This document shows, one piece after another, positions 1 through 9,591 of a DNA stretch of 64,000 bases. Within the stretch, counting starts at the first letter, position 1, and every line of letters starts with the position of its first letter. Origin of the DNA: Staphylococcus argenteus (GTDB lineage Bacteria > Bacillota > Bacilli > Staphylococcales > Staphylococcaceae). A program made the translations under genes and the position numbers. The stretch spans positions 930,001-994,000 of the forward strand of contig NC_016941.1 of assembly GCF_000236925.1 (NCBI RefSeq), given 5' to 3'. The notes under the pieces were generated by a model. It saw only the letters and a list, made by a program, of their open reading frames with translations, was not told the DNA's origin and ran no database searches.

Positions 1-128
1 CCGTTTATACAATTACTTGGAAAGATGGTAGTAAGAAAGAAGTAGATTTAATGAAAGATAGTTATCCAGCAAACTTATTCGATGCAAGCTCGATTAAACA
101 AATTGACATTAATGTTAAAACTAAGTAA
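1..128 (+). CDS. C-terminal end of a MAP (Eap/Map) domain surface protein, partial
   Basis: The reading frame is open from the window edge (codons from position 3) and stops at 126-128. The 41 visible residues contain a tryptophan-lysine-aspartate-glycine turn and end in QIDINVKTK, which resembles the closing strand of the staphylococcal MAP domain found in secreted adhesion proteins of the Eap/Map type. In S. aureus a Map-like gene precedes the fabH region, which fits. The signal peptide and the number of domains lie outside the window, so neither full length nor intactness can be judged. Confidence 0.6.
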   Translation, partial: VYTITWKDGSKKEVDLMKDSYPANLFDASSIKQIDINVKTK

Positions 129-186
129 CTCATTTTGATAATTATAAATCTTTAAGTTGTTTGATTTAACATTAAAAAATACAATT

Positions 187-243
187 AAAGCCTTGATACT
201 TAGTTCACAAAAGTAATGTTGACTATGTGTTAAGGCTTTTTTA
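187..243 (+). terminator. Probable Rho-independent terminator of the MAP-domain gene
   Basis: The arms AAAGCCTT and AAGGCTTT are separated by about 38 bases and followed by a T run. The loop is long, so the structure is weaker than most terminators here, but it is the first such structure after the stop codon at 128. Confidence 0.5.
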
Positions 244-292
244 ATTATGCTTGACCAATGATTCACATTGACCAATGATTTAAAAAAATAAA

Positions 293-320
293 AAACCACC
301 TTCAATAAGGTGGCTTAAAT
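293..320 (-). terminator. Terminator of the small DUF2929-type gene
   Basis: An AACCACCTT / AAGGTGGCTT inverted repeat with a four-base loop is followed, on the minus strand, by a long T run (A run at 283-293 on the plus strand). It lies just beyond the stop codon of the minus-strand gene at 355-540. Confidence 0.75.
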
Positions 321-354
321 GATAAGAAAGACAAAATTCACTTATACTATTCAG

Positions 355-540
355 TTATTGTGATGAATCTTTTGGCGGTTTAATAACAGCTGCAAAAACA
401 GCTGTAAATATTGTAAATAATACAGCCATAATGATTGGATTGACTACATTTAGGCTATTTCCACCTATTAGGCTATTAAGTACAAAGTTAACCATTTGCA
501 TTAATAATAATGCCCAAAAGAATGTTACGAGGTGTTTCAT
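355..540 (-). CDS. Small membrane protein, YjzD/DUF2929 family
   Basis: This 61-residue protein has two predicted membrane helices, about residues 5-25 and 33-53, with a short lysine/proline tail. Sequence and position next to fabH match the DUF2929 (B. subtilis YjzD-like) family of unknown function. A GGAGG ribosome-binding site lies about ten bases before the ATG at 540. It is divergent from fabH-fabF and has its own terminator, so it is probably monocistronic. No function can be assigned from sequence. Confidence 0.75.
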   Translation of the reverse strand: MKHLVTFFWALLLMQMVNFVLNSLIGGNSLNVVNPIIMAVLFTIFTAVFAAVIKPPKDSSQ

Positions 541-746
541 GTCATTTTACCTCCACTTTATTAATCTATAGTATTATTTTAAGTGATACATATAAATTTG
601 TATAGTAACATCTTATACATTTTAAAATTTAAAAAATAATGAGCAGGTATTATAAAGTGATATTACGGGGTGTTACTGTAATTGAAGATTGGTAGTTTTT
701 CAAATAATTAAAACTTTATTAATTACGCAATATTTCAGTCTCTGAC

Positions 747-791
747 TTGAGTTTAAAAAGCTATCTATGTTAAATTAATACCTGGTATTAA
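747..791 (+). promoter_or_regulatory. fabHF promoter with FapR operator
   Basis: A perfect 17-bp inverted repeat, TTAATACC-T-GGTATTAA, lies at 775-791. It fits the FapR operator, at which the lipid-synthesis repressor binds and is released by malonyl-CoA. A -35-like TTGAGT (747-752) and a -10-like TTAAAT (770-775) are spaced by 17 bases, so the operator starts at the last base of the -10 and covers the likely transcription start. FapR control of fabHF in S. aureus is known; the exact promoter elements are my reading. Confidence 0.8.
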
Positions 792-817
792 AAATTTTAT
801 TAAGAAGGTGTTCAACT

Positions 818-1759
818 ATGAACGTGGGTATTAAAGGTTTTGGTGCATATGCACCAGAAAAGATTATTGACAATGCCTATTTTGAGCAATTTTTAGAAAC
901 ATCTGATGAATGGATTTCTAAAATGACTGGAATTAAAGAAAGACATTGGGCAGATGACAATCAAGATACTTCAGACTTAGCATATGAAGCAAGTGTAAAA
1001 GCAATAGAAGACGCTGGTATACAACCCGAAGATATAGATATGATAATTGTTGCTACTGCAACAGGAGATATGCCATTTCCAACCGTGGCAAATATGTTAC
1101 AAGAACGTCTAGGTATTGGCAAAGTACCATCAATGGACCAACTTGCTGCATGTTCTGGATTTATGTATTCAATGATTACCGCTAAACAATATGTACAATC
1201 AGGAGATTATCATAATATTTTAGTTGTCGGTGCAGATAAACTGTCTAAGATTACAGATTTAACTGACCGTTCGACAGCGGTATTATTTGGCGACGGTGCG
1301 GGTGCTGTCATCATAGGTGAAGTTTCTGAAGGACGCGGTATTATTAGTTATGAAATGGGTTCTGATGGAACAGGTGGAAAACATTTATATTTAGATAAAG
1401 AAACTGGAAAATTAAAAATGAATGGTCGTGAAGTATTTAAATTTGCAGTCAGAATAATGGGTGATGCATCAACACGTGTAGTTGAAAAAGCGAACTTAAC
1501 TTCAGACGATATAGATTTATTTATTCCTCATCAAGCTAACATTAGAATTATGGAATCTGCTAGAGAACGACTTGGTATTTCTAAAGATAAAATGAGTGTT
1601 TCAGTAGATAAATACGGCAATACGTCAGCAGCTTCAATACCTTTAAGTATCGATCAAGAATTAAAAAATGGTAAACTAAAAGACGATGATACAATTGTTC
1701 TTGTCGGATTCGGTGGCGGCCTAACTTGGGGCGCAATGACTATAAAATGGGGAAAATAG
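818..1759 (+). CDS. fabH: Beta-ketoacyl-ACP synthase III (FabH)
   Basis: FabH starts fatty acid synthesis by condensing a short acyl-CoA (branched primers in staphylococci) with malonyl-ACP. The 313-residue protein has the thiolase fold and the usual family length. The active-site cysteine is Cys112 in DQLAACSGF, the histidine lies in IPHQANIRI and the asparagine in KYGNTSAAS, completing the Cys-His-Asn triad. The ATG at 818 follows an AAGAAGGTG ribosome-binding site. fabF follows after 11 bases and is co-transcribed. The FapR operator upstream couples expression to malonyl-CoA. Confidence 0.97.
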   Translation: MNVGIKGFGAYAPEKIIDNAYFEQFLETSDEWISKMTGIKERHWADDNQDTSDLAYEASVKAIEDAGIQPEDIDMIIVATATGDMPFPTVANMLQERLGIGKVPSMDQLAACSGFMYSMITAKQYVQSGDYHNILVVGADKLSKITDLTDRSTAVLFGDGAGAVIIGEVSEGRGIISYEMGSDGTGGKHLYLDKETGKLKMNGREVFKFAVRIMGDASTRVVEKANLTSDDIDLFIPHQANIRIMESARERLGISKDKMSVSVDKYGNTSAASIPLSIDQELKNGKLKDDDTIVLVGFGGGLTWGAMTIKWGK

Positions 1760-1770
1760 GAGGATAACGA

Positions 1771-3015
1771 ATGAGTGAAAATAAAAGAGTAGTTATTACA
1801 GGTATGGGAGCCCTTTCTCCAATCGGTAATGATGTTAAAACAACATGGGAGAATGCTTTAAAAGGTGTAAATGGTATTGATAAAATTACAAGAATTGATA
1901 CTGAACCTTATAGCGTTCACTTAGCAGGAGAACTTAAAAACTTTAATATAGAAGATCATATCGACAAAAAAGAAGCACGTCGTATGGATAGATTTACACA
2001 ATATGCAATTGTAGCAGCTAGAGAAGCTGTGAAAGATGCACAATTAGAAATTAATGAAAAAACTGCAGATCGAATCGGTGTATGGATTGGTTCAGGTATC
2101 GGTGGTATGGAAACATTTGAAATTGCACATAAACAATTAATGGAAAAAGGACCAAGACGTGTTAGTCCATTCTTCGTACCTATGTTAATCCCTGATATGG
2201 CAACTGGACAAGTATCTATTGATTTAGGTGCTAAAGGTCCTAATGGTGCAACAGTTACAGCATGTGCGACAGGTACAAATTCAATCGGTGAAGCATTTAA
2301 AATTGTTCAACGTGGCGACGCCGATGCAATGATTACAGGTGGAACTGAAGCGCCTATTACACATATGGCAATTGCAGGATTTAGTGCAAGTAGAGCATTA
2401 TCTACAAATGATGATAAAGAAACGGCATGTCGTCCTTTCCAAGAAGGTAGAGATGGGTTTGTCATGGGTGAAGGTGCTGGTATATTAGTGATTGAATCAT
2501 TAGAATCAGCGCAAGCGCGTGGTGCGGACATCTATGCCGAAATTGTTGGTTATGGTACAACAGGTGATGCATATCATATTACAGCACCAGCTCCAGAAGG
2601 CGAAGGTGGTTCTAGAGCAATGCAAGCAGCAATGGATGATGCTGGCATCGAACCAAAAGATGTTCAATACTTAAATGCACATGGTACTAGTACACCAGTT
2701 GGTGATTTAAATGAAGTTAAAGCCATCAAAAATACATTTGGTGAAGCTGCTAAACAATTAAAAGTAAGTTCAACTAAATCAATGACTGGTCATTTACTTG
2801 GCGCAACAGGTGGTATTGAAGCAATCTTCTCAGCGTTATCAATTAAAGATTCAAAAGTCGCACCGACAATTCATGCGATAACACCAGATCCAGAGTGTGA
2901 TTTGGATATTGTTCCTAATGAAGCCCAAGACCTTGATATTACGTATGCAATGAGTAATAGTTTAGGATTCGGTGGACATAACGCAGTATTAGTATTCAAA
3001 AAATTCGAAGCATAA
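1771..3015 (+). CDS. fabF: Beta-ketoacyl-ACP synthase II (FabF)
   Basis: FabF elongates acyl-ACP chains by condensation with malonyl-ACP and is the platensimycin/cerulenin-type target. The 414-residue protein shows the nucleophile motif TACATG, and two histidine motifs, [11 protein letters not shown] and [10 protein letters not shown], giving the Cys-His-His triad of chain-elongating enzymes. An AGGAGG site lies just before the ATG. It is the second gene of the fabHF operon and is closed by a strong terminator. Confidence 0.97.
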   Translation: MSENKRVVITGMGALSPIGNDVKTTWENALKGVNGIDKITRIDTEPYSVHLAGELKNFNIEDHIDKKEARRMDRFTQYAIVAAREAVKDAQLEINEKTADRIGVWIGSGIGGMETFEIAHKQLMEKGPRRVSPFFVPMLIPDMATGQVSIDLGAKGPNGATVTACATGTNSIGEAFKIVQRGDADAMITGGTEAPITHMAIAGFSASRALSTNDDKETACRPFQEGRDGFVMGEGAGILVIESLESAQARGADIYAEIVGYGTTGDAYHITAPAPEGEGGSRAMQAAMDDAGIEPKDVQYLNAHGTSTPVGDLNEVKAIKNTFGEAAKQLKVSSTKSMTGHLLGATGGIEAIFSALSIKDSKVAPTIHAITPDPECDLDIVPNEAQDLDITYAMSNSLGFGGHNAVLVFKKFEA

Positions 3016-3021
3016 TTATAT

Positions 3022-3062
3022 AAAAATCTTCAGTAACGCAGACTTGTTACTGAAGATTTTTT
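3022..3062 (+). terminator. Terminator after fabF
   Basis: The arms ATCTTCAGTAAC and GTTACTGAAGAT form a perfect 12-bp stem with a short loop, followed by six T residues. The minus-strand gene at 3071 converges on it, and the A run before the left arm means it can act on both strands. Confidence 0.9.
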
Positions 3063-3070
3063 CTGTTTCA

Positions 3071-3442
3071 TTATATTAAAATGAGCGATAGCACGATTGT
3101 CAAAATAAAATACAAAATATTAATTAAGAGCATAGGGAAAATCCACATAGAAACAAAATATTGTTCTTTTTTTACCTCTTTTGGGTTGAAAAATGGATCA
3201 TCTGATATAGACTTTTTCCTTTTAGTAGATGACATCTGATATTTTAACCTTCTAAAACCATAACTTGTCGCATCAAAAATTCCTTCTTGAACAAGTAAAA
3301 TCACAAAGTTACAAATAAAAATAATTAATGACACATAAAATAAAATATTTAAATATGTGATGACAGTATGATTATTAAAAAGCCAAATTAATAGTGATAG
3401 TAGTGGGGTAAATATTGCCATTATAAGCCATTTCTTCATCAT
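3071..3442 (-). CDS. DUF3899 family membrane protein
   Basis: This 123-residue protein has four hydrophobic helices, pairs near residues 5-22 and 28-50 and a last segment near 98-122 after a charged cytoplasmic stretch (SSTKRKKSISDDPFF). Length and layout match DUF3899, a Firmicute family without known function. The ATG at 3442 follows GGAGTGATGAA. It converges with fabF and is divergent from opp3. Nothing in it suggests a transporter or enzyme. Confidence 0.75.
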   Translation of the reverse strand: MMKKWLIMAIFTPLLSLLIWLFNNHTVITYLNILFYVSLIIFICNFVILLVQEGIFDATSYGFRRLKYQMSSTKRKKSISDDPFFNPKEVKKEQYFVSMWIFPMLLINILYFILTIVLSLILI

Positions 3443-3580
3443 TTCATCACTCCAACCTTTATAAATTACTTACACATAGTTTACATTAAAATACTGAGAT
3501 GCGGAATAATTATTTAATGTATTCAACTTTATTGAATAACTAAAATCAATCATTCTTCATTAGTTTAAAGCAAAAAAATA

Positions 3581-3633
3581 TTGATATATAGTAAATATTG
3601 TATATATAATATTAATTAAGATTTCAGAAAATT
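3581..3633 (+). promoter_or_regulatory. opp3 promoter with CodY box
   Basis: TTGATA (3581-3586) and TATAAT (3605-3610) are spaced by 18 bases. Immediately downstream, at 3619-3633, AGATTTCAGAAAATT matches the CodY consensus AATTTTCWGAAAATT at 13 of 15 positions. A repressor there would cover the transcription start. CodY control of oligopeptide permease genes is established in S. aureus; the site assignment is from pattern only. Confidence 0.7.
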
Positions 3634-3686
3634 TTGAAGGGAATGGAAATTTAGAAATCGGAAAATTTGTTAGAGGAGGGGACTAG

Positions 3687-4613
3687 ATGGGGAAATATAT
3701 TTTTAAGCGATTTATTTATATGCTTATTTCTTTATTTATCATTATCACAATTACATTTTTCTTAATGAAATTAATGCCAGGTTCTCCGTTTAATGATGCA
3801 AAATTAAATGCTGAACAAAAAGAAATTTTAAATGAAAAGTATGGGTTAAATGATCCTGTTGCTACGCAGTATTTACATTATTTGAAAAATGTTGTTACTG
3901 GGGACTTTGGAAATTCTTTCCAATATCATAATCAACCTGTTTGGGATTTAATTAAACCAAGGTTATTACCTTCATTCGAAATGGGATTAACAGCAATGGT
4001 GATTGGTGTGTTACTAGGTCCTATTTTAGGAGTTGCAGCAGCTACCAAGCAAAACACGTGGGTAGACTATACAACTACAGTAATTTCAGTAATCGCAGTA
4101 TCTGTGCCATCTTTTGTACTTGCAGTTCTTTTACAATATGTATTTGCAGTTAAATTGAGATGGTTCCCAGTAGCTGGATGGGAAGGGTTTTCAACTGCTA
4201 TTCTACCTTCACTAGCATTATCTGCAGCCGTTTTAGCAACAGTCGCCAGATACATAAGAGCAGAGATGATAGAGGTATTAAGTTCAGACTATATTTTACT
4301 AGCAAGAGCGAAAGGTAATTCAACTTTACGTGTACTTTTTGGGCACGCACTTAGAAATGCTCTAATACCAATTATTACAATCATTGTTCCAATGTTAGCA
4401 AGTATATTAACGGGAACTTTAACAATTGAAAACATTTTCGGTGTTCCTGGTTTAGGGGATCAATTTGTACGTTCAATTACAACTAACGATTTCTCGGTAA
4501 TCATGGCAATCACATTATTGTTTAGTACATTGTTTATCGTATCGATATTTGTTGTTGATATTTTATATGGAATAATTGACCCGAGAATTCGTGTTCAAGG
4601 AGGTAAAAAATAA
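3687..4613 (+). CDS. oppB: Opp3 oligopeptide ABC transporter permease OppB
   Basis: This is one of the two membrane subunits of the Opp3 peptide importer, which supplies peptides as a nitrogen and amino acid source. The 308-residue protein has about six membrane helices, the first at residues 9-30, and the cytoplasmic coupling loop around SSDYILLARAKGNSTL that contacts the ATPases. The start at 3687 follows a GAGGAGGGG site. It overlaps oppC by one base. It leads the operon BCDFA, the layout of staphylococcal Opp3. Confidence 0.94.
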   Translation: MGKYIFKRFIYMLISLFIIITITFFLMKLMPGSPFNDAKLNAEQKEILNEKYGLNDPVATQYLHYLKNVVTGDFGNSFQYHNQPVWDLIKPRLLPSFEMGLTAMVIGVLLGPILGVAAATKQNTWVDYTTTVISVIAVSVPSFVLAVLLQYVFAVKLRWFPVAGWEGFSTAILPSLALSAAVLATVARYIRAEMIEVLSSDYILLARAKGNSTLRVLFGHALRNALIPIITIIVPMLASILTGTLTIENIFGVPGLGDQFVRSITTNDFSVIMAITLLFSTLFIVSIFVVDILYGIIDPRIRVQGGKK

Positions 4614-5683
4614 TGCCTGATAACAAAAATAAATTGTCACTTAATGATGACCATTCAAATGCAATTATGACACATACCTCTGAGGGCATCGCATCATCTG
4701 ATTTTATCATTAGAGAATTAGATTTAAATACTGAACCAGAAATGCAACGAGAAAGTAAAAACTTTTGGCAAGATGCATGGGCACAGTTAAAACGTAACAA
4801 ATTAGCAGTAGTAGGTATGATCGGTTTAATTATCATCGTAATATTTGCCTTTCTAGGTCCTGTTATAAATAAACATGATTATGCTGAACAAAATGTGCAA
4901 CATAGAAACTTACCTGCGAAAATTCCAGTGTTAGACAAAGTACCATTTTTACCATTTGATGGCAAAGATACAGATGGTAAAGACGCTTATAAAGCTGCCA
5001 ATGTAAAAGAAAATTATTGGTTTGGTACAGATCAATTAGGACGAGATTTATGGACGAGAACATGGAAAGGTACCCAAATTTCGTTATTTATCGGTGTTAT
5101 TGCAGCATTATTAGATATCTTTATTGGTGTTGCATATGGAGCAATTTCAGGATTCTTTGGTGGACGTGTAGACACAATTATGCAACGTATACTTGAAGTA
5201 GTAGCTTCGATTCCGAATTTAATTGTAGTTATTTTGTTCGTATTAATTTTTGAACCATCTATTTGGACAATCATATTAGCAATGTCGATTACAGGTTGGC
5301 TTGGAATGAGTAGGGTAGTACGTGGTGAATTTTTAAAATTAAAAAGCCAAGAATTTGTTATGGCTTCAAAAACATTAGGTGCTTCAAAATTCAAATTAAT
5401 TTTTAAACATATTTTACCAAATACGTTAGGGGCTATTGTCGTTACTTCGATGTTTACTGTACCAAGTGCTATTTTCTTCGAAGCTTTTTTAAGTTTTATT
5501 GGTATTGGTGTACCAGCACCACAAACATCACTTGGTTCGTTAGTCAATGACGGACGTGCAATGTTATTAATTTATCCACATGAATTATTCATACCAGCAA
5601 TGGTTTTAAGCTTATTAATTTTATTCTTTTACTTATTTAGTGATGGATTACGAGATGCATTTGATCCGAAAATGCGTAAATAA
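4613..5683 (+). CDS. oppC: Opp3 oligopeptide ABC transporter permease OppC
   Basis: Second membrane subunit of Opp3. The 356-residue protein has a cytoplasmic N-terminal extension of about 60 residues before the first helix (about 64-87), an extracellular insert of about 60 residues, then the DppC-type permease core with the coupling loop GASKFKLIFKHILPN. The insert makes it longer than the Opp4 counterpart. Its ATG overlaps the oppB stop (TAATG), which indicates translational coupling. Confidence 0.94.
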   Translation: MPDNKNKLSLNDDHSNAIMTHTSEGIASSDFIIRELDLNTEPEMQRESKNFWQDAWAQLKRNKLAVVGMIGLIIIVIFAFLGPVINKHDYAEQNVQHRNLPAKIPVLDKVPFLPFDGKDTDGKDAYKAANVKENYWFGTDQLGRDLWTRTWKGTQISLFIGVIAALLDIFIGVAYGAISGFFGGRVDTIMQRILEVVASIPNLIVVILFVLIFEPSIWTIILAMSITGWLGMSRVVRGEFLKLKSQEFVMASKTLGASKFKLIFKHILPNTLGAIVVTSMFTVPSAIFFEAFLSFIGIGVPAPQTSLGSLVNDGRAMLLIYPHELFIPAMVLSLLILFFYLFSDGLRDAFDPKMRK

Positions 5684-5698
5684 AAGGAGGCATAGCAT

Positions 5699-6781
5699 AT
5701 GGTTGAAAGAATATTAGAAGTAAATGATTTGCATGTTTCCTTTGATATTACAGCAGGGGAAGTGCAGGCAGTAAGAGGGGTAGATTTTTACTTAAACAAA
5801 GGGGAAACATTAGCTATTGTTGGTGAATCCGGTTCCGGAAAATCAGTGACAACAAAAGCAATTACTAAACTATTCCAAGGGGACACAGGAAGAATTAAAA
5901 AGGGAGAAATTTTATTTTTAGGGGAAGACTTAGCGAAAAAACCTGAAAACGATCTAATTAAATTACGTGGAAAAGATATTTCTATGATCTTTCAAGATCC
6001 AATGACATCTTTAAACCCAACAATGCAAATTGGTAAGCAAGTAATGGAACCACTCATGAAACATAAAAACTATAGTAAATCAGAAGCAAAAAAGCGCGCA
6101 TTAGAAATTTTAAATCTTGTAGGTTTACCAAATGCTGAAAAACGATTTAAAGCATATCCTCATCAGTTTTCAGGTGGGCAAAGACAAAGAATTGTTATCG
6201 CTACAGCTTTAGCATGTGAACCGAAAGTACTTATTGCAGATGAACCTACAACAGCACTTGATGTTACGATGCAGGCACAAATTTTAGATTTAATGAAAGA
6301 GCTGCAGCAAAAAATTGATACAGCGATTATCTTTATTACGCATGATTTAGGGGTTGTTGCGAATATCGCTGATAGAGTTGCAGTGATGTATGGCGGTCAA
6401 ATGGTTGAAACAGGAGATGTTAATGAGATATTTTATGACCCCAAACATCCATATACATGGGGACTATTATCGTCAATGCCAGATTTATCAACAACAAACG
6501 ACACACCATTATTAGCAATTCCGGGTTCGCCACCTGATTTATTACATCCACCTCAAGGTGATGCATTTGCTAGACGTAGTCAATATGCATTAGATATTGA
6601 TTTTAAAGTAGAGCCACCTTGGTTTAAAGTTTCACCTACGCATTTTGTGAAATCTTGGTTATTAGATGCACGTGCACCAAAAGTTGAATTACCTGAATTG
6701 GTAAAACAACGCTTGAAACCGATGCCTAATAATTATGAAAAACCACTAATGGTAGAAAGGGTGTCGTTCAATGAAAACTGA
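5699..6781 (+). CDS. oppD: Opp3 ATP-binding subunit OppD
   Basis: This ATPase powers peptide import together with OppF. The 360-residue protein shows Walker A GESGSGKS, signature FSGGQRQR, Walker [13 protein letters not shown] and the switch histidine in ITHDLG. The C-terminal region beyond residue 265 keeps the GSPPDL start of the OppD tail but lacks the cysteine cluster usually present there, unlike the Opp4 copy. An AAAGGAGG site precedes the ATG. It overlaps oppF by 11 bases. Confidence 0.94.
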   Translation: MVERILEVNDLHVSFDITAGEVQAVRGVDFYLNKGETLAIVGESGSGKSVTTKAITKLFQGDTGRIKKGEILFLGEDLAKKPENDLIKLRGKDISMIFQDPMTSLNPTMQIGKQVMEPLMKHKNYSKSEAKKRALEILNLVGLPNAEKRFKAYPHQFSGGQRQRIVIATALACEPKVLIADEPTTALDVTMQAQILDLMKELQQKIDTAIIFITHDLGVVANIADRVAVMYGGQMVETGDVNEIFYDPKHPYTWGLLSSMPDLSTTNDTPLLAIPGSPPDLLHPPQGDAFARRSQYALDIDFKVEPPWFKVSPTHFVKSWLLDARAPKVELPELVKQRLKPMPNNYEKPLMVERVSFNEN

Positions 6782-7712
6782 TGAAATATTACTATCGATT
6801 AAAAATTTAAAGCAATATTTTAATGCAGGAAAGAAAAATGAAGTAAGAGCGATTGATAACATTACGTTTGATATATACAAAGGGGAAACATTAGGTTTAG
6901 TTGGTGAATCTGGTTGTGGTAAATCTACGACAGGTAAATCAATTATTAAGCTTAATGATATTACAAGCGGAGAAATTTTGTATGAGGGTATTGATATACA
7001 AAAGATTAAGAAACGTAAAGACTTACTTAAATTTAATAAAAAAATTCAAATGATTTTCCAAGATCCATATGCGTCACTAAATCCTAGATTAAAAGTGATG
7101 GATATTGTTGCTGAAGGTATTGATATACATCATCTGGCAAGTGATAAACGTGACCGCAAGAAACGCGTGTATGATTTACTTGAAACTGTAGGGCTAAGTA
7201 AAGAGCATGCTAATCGTTATCCACATGAATTTTCAGGCGGACAACGACAACGTATTGGGATTGCCCGTGCATTAGCGGTGGAACCAGAATTCATTATCGC
7301 GGACGAACCAATATCGGCATTGGATGTTTCAATTCAAGCTCAAGTAGTTAATTTGTTATTAAAATTACAACGTGAAAGAGGGATCACTTTCCTATTTATA
7401 GCGCATGACCTATCAATGGTGAAGTATATTTCAAATCGTATTGCAGTGATGCATTTTGGGAAAATAGTTGAGATTGGACCGGCTGAAGAAATTTATCAAA
7501 ATCCATTACACGATTATACCAAGTCATTATTATCAGCCATTCCTCAACCTGATCCTGAATCAGAACGTAGTCGCAAACGATTTAGTTACATTGATGATGA
7601 AAAAAATAATCATTTAAGACAATTACATGAAATAAGACCGAATCACTTTGTCTTTAGTACTGAAGAAGAAGCGGCACTACTCCGAGAAAATATATTGGTG
7701 ACACAAAATTAA
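6771..7712 (+). CDS. oppF: Opp3 ATP-binding subunit OppF
   Basis: Partner ATPase of OppD. The 313-residue protein has Walker [10 protein letters not shown], signature FSGGQRQR, Walker [12 protein letters not shown] and the switch loop IAHDLS. Like Opp3 OppD it has no cysteine motif in its C-terminal tail, which instead is charged and ends soon after [10 protein letters not shown]. The ATG lies inside the end of oppD, so translation is probably coupled. oppA follows after 18 bases. Confidence 0.94.
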   Translation: MKTDEILLSIKNLKQYFNAGKKNEVRAIDNITFDIYKGETLGLVGESGCGKSTTGKSIIKLNDITSGEILYEGIDIQKIKKRKDLLKFNKKIQMIFQDPYASLNPRLKVMDIVAEGIDIHHLASDKRDRKKRVYDLLETVGLSKEHANRYPHEFSGGQRQRIGIARALAVEPEFIIADEPISALDVSIQAQVVNLLLKLQRERGITFLFIAHDLSMVKYISNRIAVMHFGKIVEIGPAEEIYQNPLHDYTKSLLSAIPQPDPESERSRKRFSYIDDEKNNHLRQLHEIRPNHFVFSTEEEAALLRENILVTQN

Positions 7713-7730
7713 GGGGAAGGGGGAAATGCA

Positions 7731-9386
7731 ATGACGAGAAAATTGAGAGCACTGATTTTAATACTGGTTGCCACAATCGCATTAAGTGGTTGTGCTAATG
7801 ATGGTGGAATTTATTCGGATAAAGGTCAAGTATTCAGAAAAATTTTACCACAAGATTTAACATCCCTTGATACATCGTTAATAACTGATGAAATATCTTC
7901 AGAGGTGACAGCGCAAACTTTTGAGGGGTTATTCACATTAGGTAAAGGTGACAAGCCTGTGTTAGGTGTTGCGAAAGCTTTTCCAGAAAAAAGTAAAGAT
8001 GGAAAGACTTTGAAAGTTAAATTAAGAAGCGATGCTAAATGGAGCAATGGTGACAAAGTAACTGCACAAGACTTTGTTTATGCTTGGAGAAAAACAGTTA
8101 ATCCTAAAACAGGTTCTGAATTTGCATACATTATGGGTGACATTAAAAATGCAAGTGATATTAATACTGGTAAGAAACCTGTTGAACAATTAGGTATCAA
8201 AGCGTTAGATGATGAAACATTACAAATTGAATTAGAAAAGCCGGTTCCATATATTAATCAATTGTTAGCACTCAATACGTTTGCACCTCAAAATGAAAAA
8301 GTTGCCAAAAAATATGGTGAAAATTATGGTACGGCAGCAGATAGAGCGGTATACAATGGTCCATTTAAAGTTGACGATTGGAAACAAGAAGATAAAACAT
8401 TATTATCTAAAAATCAGTATTATTGGGATAAAAAGAATGTAAAGTTGGATAAAGTGAATTATAAGGTTATCAAAGACTTGCAGGCAGGTGCATCATTGTA
8501 TGATACTGAGTCAGTAGACGACGCACTCATTACTGCCGATCAAGTGAATAAGTATAAACAAAATAAAGGATTAAACTTTGTATTAACGACTGGAACATTT
8601 TTTGTGAAAATGAATGAGAAAGAATTTCCTGAGTTTAAAAATAAAGAATTAAGACTGGCTATCGCACAAGCAATAGATAAAAAAGGATATGTTGATTCAG
8701 TGAAAAATAATGGATCAATACCATCTGATACATTTACAGCAAAAGGAATTGCTAAAGCGCCGAATGGTAAAGATTATGCAAGTACAATCAATTCACCGTT
8801 AAAATACAATCCTAAAGAAGCAAGAGCGCATTGGGAAAAAGCTAAAAAAGAATTAGGTAAAAATGAAGTGACATTTTCTATGAACACTGAAGATACACCA
8901 GATGCTAAAATTTCAGCAGAATATATCAAATCACAAGTAGAGAAAAATTTACCAGGTGTTACTTTAAAAATTAAGCAATTGCCATTTAAGCAAAGAGTTT
9001 CATTAGAGTTAAGTGGTAATTATCAAGCGTCACTAAGTGGATGGTCAGCAGATTATCCAGATCCAATGGCTTATTTAGAAACGATGACAAAAGGCAATGC
9101 ACAAAATAATACGGACTGGAGTAATAAAGAGTACGATCAACTACTAAAAATTGCAAGAAACGAATTGGCGCTTCAACCGACAGAACGATATGAAAGCTTG
9201 AAAAAAGCAGAGGAGATATTCCTAAATGATGCACCAGTTGCACCGATTTATCAAAAAGGTACCGCACATTTAACCAACCCTCAAGTTAAAGGACTAATTT
9301 ATCATAAATTCGGACCGAATAACTCACTTAAAAATGTGTATATAGATAAATCAATTGATAAAGAAACGGGTAAAAAGAAAAAATAA
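7731..9386 (+). CDS. oppA: Opp3 peptide-binding lipoprotein OppA
   Basis: Extracytoplasmic solute-binding protein that captures oligopeptides for the Opp3 permease. The 551-residue protein carries a lipoprotein signal, LSGC with the lipidated Cys21, and a class-C binding fold with the family stretch ATAD-like KWSNGDKVTAQDFVYAWR at about residue 103-120. The ATG at 7731 was chosen because the ATG five bases upstream runs at once into a stop. It is the last gene of the operon and is followed by a terminator. Confidence 0.94.
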   Translation: MTRKLRALILILVATIALSGCANDGGIYSDKGQVFRKILPQDLTSLDTSLITDEISSEVTAQTFEGLFTLGKGDKPVLGVAKAFPEKSKDGKTLKVKLRSDAKWSNGDKVTAQDFVYAWRKTVNPKTGSEFAYIMGDIKNASDINTGKKPVEQLGIKALDDETLQIELEKPVPYINQLLALNTFAPQNEKVAKKYGENYGTAADRAVYNGPFKVDDWKQEDKTLLSKNQYYWDKKNVKLDKVNYKVIKDLQAGASLYDTESVDDALITADQVNKYKQNKGLNFVLTTGTFFVKMNEKEFPEFKNKELRLAIAQAIDKKGYVDSVKNNGSIPSDTFTAKGIAKAPNGKDYASTINSPLKYNPKEARAHWEKAKKELGKNEVTFSMNTEDTPDAKISAEYIKSQVEKNLPGVTLKIKQLPFKQRVSLELSGNYQASLSGWSADYPDPMAYLETMTKGNAQNNTDWSNKEYDQLLKIARNELALQPTERYESLKKAEEIFLNDAPVAPIYQKGTAHLTNPQVKGLIYHKFGPNNSLKNVYIDKSIDKETGKKKK

Positions 9387-9401
9387 AATGCTTTGTAAAA
9401 T

Positions 9402-9430
9402 AGGCTGGAGAACTTTCTCCGGCTTTTTTG
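9402..9430 (+). terminator. Terminator of the opp3 operon
   Basis: GGCTGGAGAA pairs with TTCTCCGGCT (one G-T pair) around a two-base loop, followed by six T residues. It separates opp3 from opp4. Confidence 0.9.
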
Positions 9431-9506
9431 TGTTGAAGAAAATTTAGGGAAATAAAAAAATATAGCTAATTAAATTACTGAAATTTAATAAAAATGATAA
9501 TGACTG

Positions 9507-9552
9507 AATATTCTAAAAACTAACTTGTAAAAATTTTTTCTATGAGTAAACT
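9507..9552 (+). promoter_or_regulatory. Possible opp4 promoter with weak CodY-like box
   Basis: TTGTAA (9525-9530) and TAAACT (9547-9552) are 16 bases apart. Just upstream, AATATTCTAAAAACT (9507-9521) matches the CodY consensus at 12 of 15 positions. In AT-rich sequence such a match can arise by chance, so both elements are tentative. Confidence 0.35.
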
Positions 9553-9591
9553 AAAAAGAAATATCTTAGTTTAAAAGTAGGGAGTTTTTAC

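Noticed and set aside
75..305. Minus-strand 76-codon frame over the end of the MAP-domain gene
   Set aside because: It runs through the coding end and two terminator hairpins, has no ribosome-binding site and no protein-like composition.
5032..5547. Long minus-strand frame of 171 codons inside oppC
   Set aside because: It lies fully antisense to a well-supported transporter gene and has no start signal or recognisable domain.
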